Part shown: piece after piece, positions 1 to 5,687 of the stretch
Layout: the number at the start of each line of letters is the position of its first letter
Position numbering within the stretch: the first letter of the stretch is position 1
Assembly: GCA_020426125.1 (NCBI GenBank)
Contig: JAGQQQ010000136.1
Span: forward strand, 1-9,547
From: Planctomycetaceae bacterium
Lineage (GTDB): Bacteria > Planctomycetota > Planctomycetia > Planctomycetales > Planctomycetaceae
Reading direction: 5' to 3'
Length of the DNA stretch: 9,547 nt
Translations under genes and position numbers: made by a program
The notes under the pieces: model-generated
Told to the model about the DNA's origin: nothing
The model's database searches: none
What the model saw: only the letters and a program-made list of their open reading frames with translations

Positions 1-571
1 CACTCGCTCCGGCGTAGACATAGACAACGGTCCCCGGCAACATGCCCAGTTGGCTCACCCACCAGAATGTTCGCGCGGGCAGGGGAGTCAGTCCCATCAC
101 CGCATTGATCACGAAGAACGGCACCGCCGGCACGAGTCGCAGCAAGAAGAGATAAAAGGCTCCTTCCCGTTCGAGTCGGTCGTGGAATGTCGAGAGCCGT
201 TCGCCGAATCGATCTTGGATCGTGTCCCGCAAAAGATACCGGCTGACGAGAAATGCAACCGTCGCCCCGGCGGTGGAGGCGAAGCTCACCAGCAGCAGCG
301 CCCGCCAGAATCCCAAAAACCAGCCGCAGACAATTGTCATCGCCGAGGCACCCGGAATGGACAACCCCGTGACGGCAACATAAACCAGAAAGGCAACCCC
401 GAAGACCAAGACCGGCTGCCGCTGTTGATACGACCGCAACTCGGCCTCTCTCGCCGCGAGACTCTTTAAGGACAGCAACTCCCCGAACTGGAAATAGATT
501 GTCAGAAATGCGATGATAAAAGCGGCAAACAGGGCGAGCTTCTTGCCTGTTGATCGTGAGACGATGGCCAT
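1..571 (-). CDS. TVP38/TMEM64 family (VTT-domain) membrane protein, C-terminus cut by window edge
   Basis: Integral inner-membrane protein of the VTT/DedA-like superfamily. Members are thought to move lipids or small molecules across membranes, but the substrate here is unknown. About 190 residues are visible, with no stop before the left edge. A hydrophobic segment lies at about 11-28. The first VTT half (about 52-113) carries the SIPGASAMT and GWFLGFW signatures, a small-residue stretch STAGATVAFLVSRY and a charged turn. The second conserved part (about 139-188) has LLRLVPAVPFFVIN, a G-L-T-P-L turn and GMLPGTVVYVYAGA, which are classic for the family. The ATG lies 2 nt after the arsS stop, with GAGGGG about 10 nt upstream inside the arsS end, so translation is probably coupled to arsS. 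VTT proteins are often found beside radical SAM/Cys-rich (ArsS) genes, which suggests a role in moving or tolerating an arsenolipid or arsenosugar product; that is inference. The family call is secure, the function is not. Confidence 0.9.
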   Translation of the reverse strand, partial: MAIVSRSTGKKLALFAAFIIAFLTIYFQFGELLSLKSLAAREAELRSYQQRQPVLVFGVAFLVYVAVTGLSIPGASAMTIVCGWFLGFWRALLLVSFASTAGATVAFLVSRYLLRDTIQDRFGERLSTFHDRLEREGAFYLFLLRLVPAVPFFVINAVMGLTPLPARTFWWVSQLGMLPGTVVYVYAGAS

Positions 572-573
572 CT

Positions 574-1638
574 TCAAGGTGTCCCCTCGATGGAATCCGA
601 CGTCGATAAGCTCCCCTGGCAACTGGAACCAGCGCCGGCGGTGCAGCCATAGCAATGCTTTCCCGTCACAATCGGACGCGTCCTGAGCCTCTCCAGTTTT
701 TCGTCATCAAGATCGCGGACATTCCCACAACCTTGGCCAGCGACTCCAAGATTCAGCATCTGATTGAAATCGCAATCGTAGAGAAATCCCTGCCAGTCGA
801 CGGACAACATTGTGCGGCACATCAGACCCTCGATCGTGGATGAATTAAAGGTTTCCACCAATCTCTGCATGTACTCCTCGTAGCGTCCACGCGCTACCAA
901 ATCCGCGAGAAATCGACTAATCGGCATGTTGGTGATCGTGTAGAGCCGCGTAAACTGAATTCCATACCGCTGTTGGAGTTCTCGTCGATAGTCGGCTTCC
1001 AGTTTTGACTGATCTGGCGGCCGTGATGGCCCCACCGGGTTGTAGACCAGGGAAAGTTCGAGAGACGAATCGGAAACTCCATATCCCAGTTGATTCATTC
1101 GCTGAAGTGCTTGAATGGACCGCTGAAACACGCGATCCCCCCGTTGCCGGTCGACGTTCTCTTCCAGATAACAGGGCAACGACGCCACAATCTCGACCTC
1201 GTTCTCCGCCAAAAACTCGGGAAGGTCCTCATACCCTGGAGCCAACAGGATTGTCAGGTTGCAGCGATCGATCACTCGGCATCCGAGCTGCCGTGCGCCA
1301 GTCACGAGGCGACGGAACTGCGGATTCATCTCAGGAGCCCCACCGGTGATATCGAGGGTGCCAATCTTCGCCCGAGACAAAAGACTGAGAACCGCCTCCG
1401 CGATCTCTTCCGACATGCTCTCGCGGCGGTCCGGCCCAGCATCCACATGGCAATGCCCGCACGTCTGATTACAGACCCGGCCCACATTCACTTGGAGCGT
1501 CTCAATTCCCCGCGCATGGAGCCTCCCACCAAGTTTTGTCGAGAAAGGCGGAACATCCTCACTGGCCTCAAGAAAACGGACCTGTTCGGCGGGATCCGCG
1601 AGGGGGCTGCCTTGCCGCAGCAATGTGAGTTCCGACAT
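574..1638 (-). CDS. arsS: Arsenosugar biosynthesis radical SAM enzyme ArsS (radical SAM/Cys-rich domain protein)
   Basis: Cytosolic radical SAM enzyme. The family is implicated in joining the SAM-derived 5'-deoxyadenosyl group to methylated arsenic, giving arsenosugar precursors, after ArsM methylation. Using the 354-residue start: the 4Fe-4S motif CNQTCGHC has Cys at 56, 60 and 63; the SAM-binding segment DITGGAPEMNP is at 96-106; RCNLTIL is near 125; and VASLPCY is near 151. The C-terminal Cys-rich domain has LMCR (Cys274), LYDCDFNQML (Cys289), Cys304 and HCYGCTAGAGSSC (Cys329, 332, 340), probably holding extra clusters. All ligand positions are Cys, so this is not a selenocysteine form. 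I chose ATG at 1638 because GGAAAAG sits 6 nt upstream; an in-frame TTG at 1653 would add five residues and is less likely. It lies 105 nt after hisD and 2 nt before a VTT membrane protein. No arsM is visible; it could lie beyond the left edge or elsewhere. The family call is very strong; the exact reaction in this organism is inferred. Confidence 0.93.
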   Translation of the reverse strand: MSELTLLRQGSPLADPAEQVRFLEASEDVPPFSTKLGGRLHARGIETLQVNVGRVCNQTCGHCHVDAGPDRRESMSEEIAEAVLSLLSRAKIGTLDITGGAPEMNPQFRRLVTGARQLGCRVIDRCNLTILLAPGYEDLPEFLAENEVEIVASLPCYLEENVDRQRGDRVFQRSIQALQRMNQLGYGVSDSSLELSLVYNPVGPSRPPDQSKLEADYRRELQQRYGIQFTRLYTITNMPISRFLADLVARGRYEEYMQRLVETFNSSTIEGLMCRTMLSVDWQGFLYDCDFNQMLNLGVAGQGCGNVRDLDDEKLERLRTRPIVTGKHCYGCTAGAGSSCQGSLSTSDSIEGTP

Positions 1639-1675
1639 GGGGATCTTTTCCAATCATGAATGATCGTCTCATGGC

Positions 1676-1694
1676 CCGGGGTGAGTCACCCCGG
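1676..1694. other. Perfect GC-rich hairpin between hisD and arsS
   Basis: An 8-bp perfect inverted repeat (CCGGGGTG, then a 3-nt loop, then CACCCCGG) lies in the 105-nt gap between the hisD stop and the arsS start. Transcribed from either strand it gives a very stable stem. No T-run follows on either strand, so it is not a standard intrinsic terminator. It could be a pause or partial-termination site, an mRNA stabiliser at the hisD 3' end, or a protein-binding palindrome. Confidence 0.45.
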
Positions 1695-1743
1695 ACTAAT
1701 CATGGAATCTGAGAGCCTGATTCCTATGTTTGTTGGGAATGCT

Positions 1744-3108
1744 TTACTCGTCCAACCGAATGTCGACACTCGCGCGGTGGGCAGTGAGTCCTTCTTTGTC
1801 GGCCATCGCACGAACGGCCGCTGCGTCCTGCTCGAGCGCGGACTTGTTGTAGCTGATCACGGAGGACCGCTTCAAAAAGTCGTTCGAACAGAGACCGTTG
1901 GCGAAGCGAGCCGTTCCTCCAGTCGGTAACACGTGCGAAGGGCCGGCGACGTAATCGCCCATCGCAACGGGCGTATAATGCCCAAGAAAAATCGCTCCCG
2001 CGTTTTGGACCTGAGCGAGGAGCGATTCGGGAGTGTCCGTCGAAATATGCAGGTGCTCGGTCGCCAACATGTCGGTCAATCGTGTCGCCTCGTCCGCATC
2101 ACGGGCGAGGATTAGGGCTCCGTAGTCCTCTAGTGACTGACGGGCCAAGTCACCTCGCGTGAGGTTCGCGAGTTGCCGTTCGAGTGCGGCTTGAACGGCC
2201 TCAATCAACGGCGGGTGCCAAGTGATCAAAACGCCCGACCCGGGGCTGTGCTCCGCCTGGGAGATCAGATCCGCCGCCACAAACTCGGGGTTGGCAGATT
2301 CATCAGCGAGGACAATGACTTCGCTCGGCCCGGCGATGCTGTCGATGTCGACCTCGCCGAACACATGCCGCTTCGCGAGCGCGACAAACAAATTCCCGGG
2401 ACCGACGATCTTGTCAACGCGTGGGAGGCCTTCGACGCCATACGCGAGGGCCGCGACCGCTTGCGCTCCGCCAATCCGATAGACTTCTTGGATTCCGAGT
2501 TCGTGGCAGGTCGCGAGGAGATCGACGTTGTAGGCTCCAAACGGCGTCGGCGGCACCACCACCGCAATTTCTTCTACGCCAGCCGCTTGAGCGGGGACGG
2601 CTGTCATCAAGACCGTCGACGGATACGCCGCCGCTCCACCGGGAACACAGATGCCGACTCTCTTCAAAGGAAGGTACCGCTGCCGCAACTCGACGATCGC
2701 ATCGCCATTCTGTCGTTTGACGGTCACGTCCTTCGTCAGAATCGCCGTTTGGAATTCCAGGATGTTCTCGCGAATCTGGCGAATCACCGCGAGAAAGTCC
2801 TCCGACGCCTGAGCGTGGGCCTCCGCGAGTTCCTCGGCGGAGACGCGAATCGTCTCGGCGGTCAGTTCTTTCCGGTCGAGCTTCTGGGTGTACTCCAGCA
2901 GAGCACTCAAGCCTCGCTCGTGAATGTCCCCGCAGATCTTTTCCACGACTTGCTGAGGAGTGAGCGGCTGGCCGAAGAGTTCGATGGTCCGCTTCCGTCC
3001 CGCTTCTGACACCACATCTCCTCGCGGACTCAGCTTTTCCCGCAACTCAGCAAACAACGGCTCCGCATCCGCGTTCCGGCAATCAATCGACAACATCTTC
3101 AAGGACAT
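1744..3108 (-). CDS. hisD: Histidinol dehydrogenase
   Basis: Zinc-dependent, NAD-linked cytosolic enzyme that oxidises L-histidinol to L-histidine, the last two steps of histidine synthesis. Length 454 residues, slightly longer than the usual 430 or so. Visible signatures: VGICVPGGAAAYPSTVLM (about 151-168), IGGAQAVAALAYG, IVGPGN (about 234-239) and DIDSIAGPSE. The zinc ligands known from the E. coli enzyme are all present: Gln284 and His287 (QAEH), Asp385 (MGDYVAGPSH) and His444 near the C-terminus. The catalytic Glu-His pair is in ATEHLHI (351-352). The start is ATG 3108 because AGGAAGAG lies just upstream; an in-frame GTG at 3123 and a second ATG at 3096 are alternatives. No other his gene is in the window, so it stands apart from a classic his operon. 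It is transcribed towards arsS and the VTT gene. The enzyme is intact; identity is very sure. Confidence 0.97.
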   Translation of the reverse strand: MSLKMLSIDCRNADAEPLFAELREKLSPRGDVVSEAGRKRTIELFGQPLTPQQVVEKICGDIHERGLSALLEYTQKLDRKELTAETIRVSAEELAEAHAQASEDFLAVIRQIRENILEFQTAILTKDVTVKRQNGDAIVELRQRYLPLKRVGICVPGGAAAYPSTVLMTAVPAQAAGVEEIAVVVPPTPFGAYNVDLLATCHELGIQEVYRIGGAQAVAALAYGVEGLPRVDKIVGPGNLFVALAKRHVFGEVDIDSIAGPSEVIVLADESANPEFVAADLISQAEHSPGSGVLITWHPPLIEAVQAALERQLANLTRGDLARQSLEDYGALILARDADEATRLTDMLATEHLHISTDTPESLLAQVQNAGAIFLGHYTPVAMGDYVAGPSHVLPTGGTARFANGLCSNDFLKRSSVISYNKSALEQDAAAVRAMADKEGLTAHRASVDIRLDE

Positions 3109-3146
3109 TTCTCTTCCTGGCACAAACGTTCGATGACAGTTGTCCC

Positions 3147-3175
3147 ATTAAAGCAGATTCTCGCCAAAGGGCGAA
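3147..3175 (-). promoter_or_regulatory. Candidate sigma70-type promoter for hisD
   Basis: On the minus strand a -35-like TTCGCC (3170-3175, 3 of 6 consensus) and a -10-like TTTAAT (3147-3152, 5 of 6) are separated by exactly 17 nt. The predicted transcript would begin near 3140, giving a leader of about 30 nt before the hisD ATG. A short inverted repeat (TCGCC, 4-nt loop, GGCGA, 3161-3174) overlaps the spacer and could be an operator. This is pattern matching only. Confidence 0.35.
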
Positions 3176-3179
3176 TGGT

Positions 3180-3225
3180 GGGGAGCGGGGTTCGGGAAGA
3201 GGGGGTCGGGATTCGGGTTGATGGG
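3180..3225 (+). promoter_or_regulatory. G-quadruplex-type run of seven G-tracts in the divergent hisD/aminotransferase region
   Basis: Seven runs of three to five G on the plus strand (4, 4, 3, 5, 3, 3 and 3 G) are separated by loops of 3, 3, 4, 2, 4 and 5 nt. This fits the canonical pattern of four or more G3+ tracts with 1-7 nt loops, with tracts to spare. On the plus strand it would lie in or just before the aminotransferase leader; on the minus strand it lies just upstream of the putative hisD -35. A regulatory role is inference; the pattern itself is directly seen. Confidence 0.6.
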
Positions 3226-3345
3226 ACGGAGCCGAGAAGGGATTTGTCAGCTTTGATGGGTCGCATGGGCGTCTTGTGAAATCTTTTGGGGTTCGACATC
3301 CTTGTCTTTCGCGACTCCGAAACTCGGTCTTTTGATGGCAGTACG

Positions 3346-4521
3346 ATGGACTCTCCCGCTCAATCCTGGCACCTGCAAGATGGGGTCACTTATCTCAATC
3401 ATGGCTCGTTCGGGCCGTCTCCCGAACCGGTGCTGGCCGCGCGATGGGAGTGGATCGACCGACTTGAATCGGAACCGATGGATTTTCTGGTGCGACAACT
3501 CGCTGGCCATCTCGACGCGGCGACCGACCGTCTGGGAAAGTTTGTCGGATGTTCCGGGGACAACCTGATCTTTGTCCCGAATGCGACAGCCGGAATGAAC
3601 ATCGCGGCGACGAATATCCCACTCAGTGAAGGAGATGAAGTCCTGTTGACGGATCACGAATATGGGGCCGTAGTCCGAATCTGGGGTCAGGCGTGCCAGC
3701 AGGCCGGAGCGAAGACCGTGCTGGCCCGGTTGCCGTTGCCGCTGACGAATCGCGGAGATGTCGTCGAAGCGGTTTTTGAACGGGTGACCCCCCGGACCAA
3801 AGTGATCGTAATCAGCCATGTTACATCACAGACAGCGGTTTGCCTGCCGGTGCAAGAGGTCTGTGAACGGGCTCGAGAACAAGGGATCACAACCGTCGTT
3901 GACGGCCCGCACGCCGTTGCGATGTCTTGTGAACGGATTGATACGATCCCCTGCGATTTTTACGCCGCGAGTTGTCACAAGTGGCTGAGTGCGCCGCTGG
4001 GAACGGGGTTCCTCTATGTCCGCTCTCGACACAAACAGGGGCTGAAGCCAACGATGTGGAGTTGGGGAAAAAGCCTCACGGGAGCGGCTCCGTCTTGGAA
4101 AGATGAATTCCACTGGCCGGGGACGTTTGATCCAACGGGATATCTCTCCGTCCCGGCGGCCATCGACTTTCTGGAGTCATTCGGCGTCCAGAAGTTCCGT
4201 GACGTGACACACGGCCTTGCCCAACAAGCCCGAGCAAAGCTCCAAACCTACGGCGACGGCTCCACGCTCTCCGCTGATTCCCCCGACTGGTATGGCTCGA
4301 TGGTCTCCGTCCCTTTTCCTGATGAAACCGAGCAAGCCACGTTTCCCGGGGATATGCACCCGCTGCAAGCCTGGCTTTGGGAAAAACATCGAATCGAAGT
4401 CCCCATCATTCGTTGGAAGGAGCAAACCCTGCTCCGCGTCTCTTGCCACCTGTATACGGAGCCTGAACATCTGGATCAGCTGTTTACGGCCCTCGATGAG
4501 TGGGTGAACATCGATCAATAA
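3346..4521 (+). CDS. Class V aminotransferase-fold PLP-dependent enzyme (isopenicillin N epimerase / cysteine desulfurase-like)
   Basis: Cytosolic PLP enzyme of fold type I, 391 residues, the usual length. The N-terminal YLNHGSFGP (about 16-24) is typical of the isopenicillin N epimerase-like branch of class V. NATAGMN (79-85) should hold the PLP phosphate, DGPHA (186-190) carries the Asp that pairs with the pyridine nitrogen, and ASCHKW gives the Schiff-base Lys212. The segment WPGTFDP (about 257-263) and LLRVSCHLYTE with Arg364, a likely substrate-carboxylate ligand, complete the fold. There is no C-terminal cysteine loop of the kind that identifies a true cysteine desulfurase, so epimerase, lyase or transaminase activity is possible; the substrate cannot be read from sequence. 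The start is ATG 3346 rather than the in-frame TTG at 3286, because homology begins just after it; the ribosome binding site is poor. No same-strand partner is adjacent, so it looks monocistronic. Its 3' end overlaps a small minus-strand gene by 38 bp. Confidence 0.9.
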   Translation: MDSPAQSWHLQDGVTYLNHGSFGPSPEPVLAARWEWIDRLESEPMDFLVRQLAGHLDAATDRLGKFVGCSGDNLIFVPNATAGMNIAATNIPLSEGDEVLLTDHEYGAVVRIWGQACQQAGAKTVLARLPLPLTNRGDVVEAVFERVTPRTKVIVISHVTSQTAVCLPVQEVCERAREQGITTVVDGPHAVAMSCERIDTIPCDFYAASCHKWLSAPLGTGFLYVRSRHKQGLKPTMWSWGKSLTGAAPSWKDEFHWPGTFDPTGYLSVPAAIDFLESFGVQKFRDVTHGLAQQARAKLQTYGDGSTLSADSPDWYGSMVSVPFPDETEQATFPGDMHPLQAWLWEKHRIEVPIIRWKEQTLLRVSCHLYTEPEHLDQLFTALDEWVNIDQ

Positions 4522-4729
4522 GAGTTTGAATGGCCCGTCGGTCCCATTTCTCGCTGGTTTCGTGAAGGCGTCGTGATCCGGCCAGGTTCAAGGTCCCGCT
4601 CACTTGGGTTTCGGGGAGATAGGGCTCCGCCGGAGTTAGGGACACCGACATCGGCTGCGCCATGATCGGCGAACTGCCGAATCCCACACAGATCGCCACA
4701 AAACAGACAATGGAACAGGGGTATCGCAT
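4484..4729 (-). CDS. Small exported protein, possible truncated PstS-like phosphate-binding protein
   Basis: An 81-residue protein. A hydrophobic core at about 6-18 followed by a small-residue region and PIMA-Q looks like a cleavable signal peptide (cut after about residue 24), so the mature product would be only about 57 residues in the periplasm or outside. The mature part contains SGTLNLAGS (44-52) and a Trp at 62. This resembles the N-terminal strand and loop of PstS-like phosphate-binding proteins, whose opening reads roughly S/T-G-T-x-N-x-x-G-S-D-T with a Trp about ten residues later. Those proteins are about 300 residues, so if related this is a truncated remnant; the rest of the domain is missing and the tail runs antisense through the end of the aminotransferase gene. 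The very good ribosome binding site and signal peptide argue that the 5' end is, or recently was, a real gene. The PstS link is recalled from motif similarity and is uncertain. Confidence 0.5.
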   Translation of the reverse strand: MRYPCSIVCFVAICVGFGSSPIMAQPMSVSLTPAEPYLPETQVSGTLNLAGSRRLHETSEKWDRRAIQTLIDRCSPTHRGP

Positions 4730-4733
4730 TGTT

Positions 4734-4740
4734 CTCCTTT
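4734..4740 (-). promoter_or_regulatory. Strong ribosome binding site of the small exported protein
   Basis: AAAGGAG on the minus strand lies 4 nt before the ATG at 4729. It is the best Shine-Dalgarno match in the window, and it fixes the start at residue 42 of a longer open frame, exactly where the signal peptide begins. Confidence 0.6.
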
Positions 4741-4845
4741 GAACTGGTGGACGGAAGTGTCGGGATCCTATCCTGCGGAATTGAAGGTGTGAAGTGTCAT
4801 CTCTTGGAGTTGATTGACAACCTCTCTCCTCGCGCTTCCCCAAAT

Positions 4846-4849
4846 GAGG
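4846..4849 (+). promoter_or_regulatory. Ribosome binding site supporting a TTG start for the esterase
   Basis: GAGG lies 7 nt before TTG 4857. The upstream in-frame stop at 4845-4847 overlaps this site, so no longer version of the protein can be made, and the only nearby ATG (4844) is in another frame. This supports TTG as the true start. Confidence 0.5.
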
Positions 4850-4856
4850 CATTCGG

Positions 4857-5597
4857 TTGAGTCTTCAATTTTCTCTTCCCGGCGATCTCCTTCGAACAAG
4901 CGACTCCCCAGATGGTCGCCCGTTCTGGTGGCGCGAGTCAAAGTTGGGCGTTGCGAAGCAGGTTCTCATTTTTCTCGACGCCGAACTCTATTTGAATCGT
5001 GTGAAGGCACTGCACGTATTGGCAGACCTCGAAGAGAGAGAGCAGTTTCCCCCTTGCCTGTCAGTGTTCCTTGCGGCTCAGGGACCAGAACTCAGACACC
5101 ATGATTTCACCTGCAATCCCAAGTTCGCATCGCTGGTTGCATGGGAGCTTTTGCCATTGGTATGGGACCAATTGTGCGAGGGAAACGAGTTTCCCATCAC
5201 CTTGGTCGGGCTGAGCTTGAGTGGATTGGCCGCCGCCCACGCGACGTTGTTGTTCCCAGAGAGAATTGCGACGGCCATTTGCCAATCTCCATCTTTCTGG
5301 TGGAATGATGAAATGTTTCGTTCTCGCGTGCCGCGGGCGAAAAATCTCCGCGCCCGAATGTGGATCAGCGTGGGCGATGAGGAGACGGATTTTGGAATTT
5401 CTCATCCCCCAACGGACCTCTATCAAGGAACCGGTCAACTGGAATCGTGCCAACGCGTTGCACAAACCCTGCGTGACGTTGGCGCTCTCGTGAACTTCCA
5501 GTTATTTCACGGGGAGCATGACCCGACATGCTGGCGAGACGATTTGTACAAGGCGATTCCATGGGCCGCGTGCTTCGACCGTTGCCCCGGTTGCTAA
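4857..5597 (+). CDS. Alpha/beta hydrolase, enterochelin esterase / esterase D type
   Basis: A 246-residue serine esterase of the Fes/IroE/esterase-D family (alpha/beta hydrolase fold). The nucleophile elbow GLSLSG places Ser120. FLDAELYLN (about 39-47) matches the family's first strand and oxyanion region. CQSPSFWW (about 142-149) is the typical segment after the nucleophile. SVGDEE (171-176) offers the acid residue, and FHGEHDPTCW (about 217-226) gives the catalytic His221. There is no signal peptide, so it is probably cytosolic. Substrates in this family include ferric-siderophore esters, S-formylglutathione and acyl esters; none can be chosen here, and no siderophore genes are nearby. The only start codon that fits is TTG at 4857: an in-frame stop lies 12 nt upstream at 4845, and GAGG (4846-4849) is 7 nt before the TTG. 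The next gene follows on the same strand after 90 nt, so they may be co-transcribed. Confidence 0.82.
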   Translation: MSLQFSLPGDLLRTSDSPDGRPFWWRESKLGVAKQVLIFLDAELYLNRVKALHVLADLEEREQFPPCLSVFLAAQGPELRHHDFTCNPKFASLVAWELLPLVWDQLCEGNEFPITLVGLSLSGLAAAHATLLFPERIATAICQSPSFWWNDEMFRSRVPRAKNLRARMWISVGDEETDFGISHPPTDLYQGTGQLESCQRVAQTLRDVGALVNFQLFHGEHDPTCWRDDLYKAIPWAACFDRCPGC

Positions 5598-5687
5598 GCG
5601 AGTTCCGGCAGGGCAGGTCATCCCCTATGCTTGTCGACTCATTTCCACTCAGCAGCCAGATTTTTCCAACTCAGCCGTTGTCTTCTG

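Noticed and set aside
50..469. Plus-strand open frame opposite the VTT membrane protein
   Set aside because: Low-complexity, charged translation with no ribosome binding site; the minus strand encodes a clear membrane protein over the same bases.
574..1638. Possible selenocysteine form of the radical SAM/Cys-rich protein
   Set aside because: Some members of this family contain selenocysteine, but here all the metal-ligand positions are Cys codons and there is no in-frame TGA inside the gene.
2173..3009. Long plus-strand open frame (278 codons) antisense to hisD
   Set aside because: The translation has no recognisable motif, is Arg/Asp rich, and lies wholly opposite conserved hisD codons. 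It is the expected antisense shadow in GC-biased coding DNA.
4814..4842. Perfect -35 hexamer TTGACA upstream of the esterase
   Set aside because: No -10-like sequence at 16-18 nt downstream, and that position would fall at the esterase ribosome binding site, leaving no leader.
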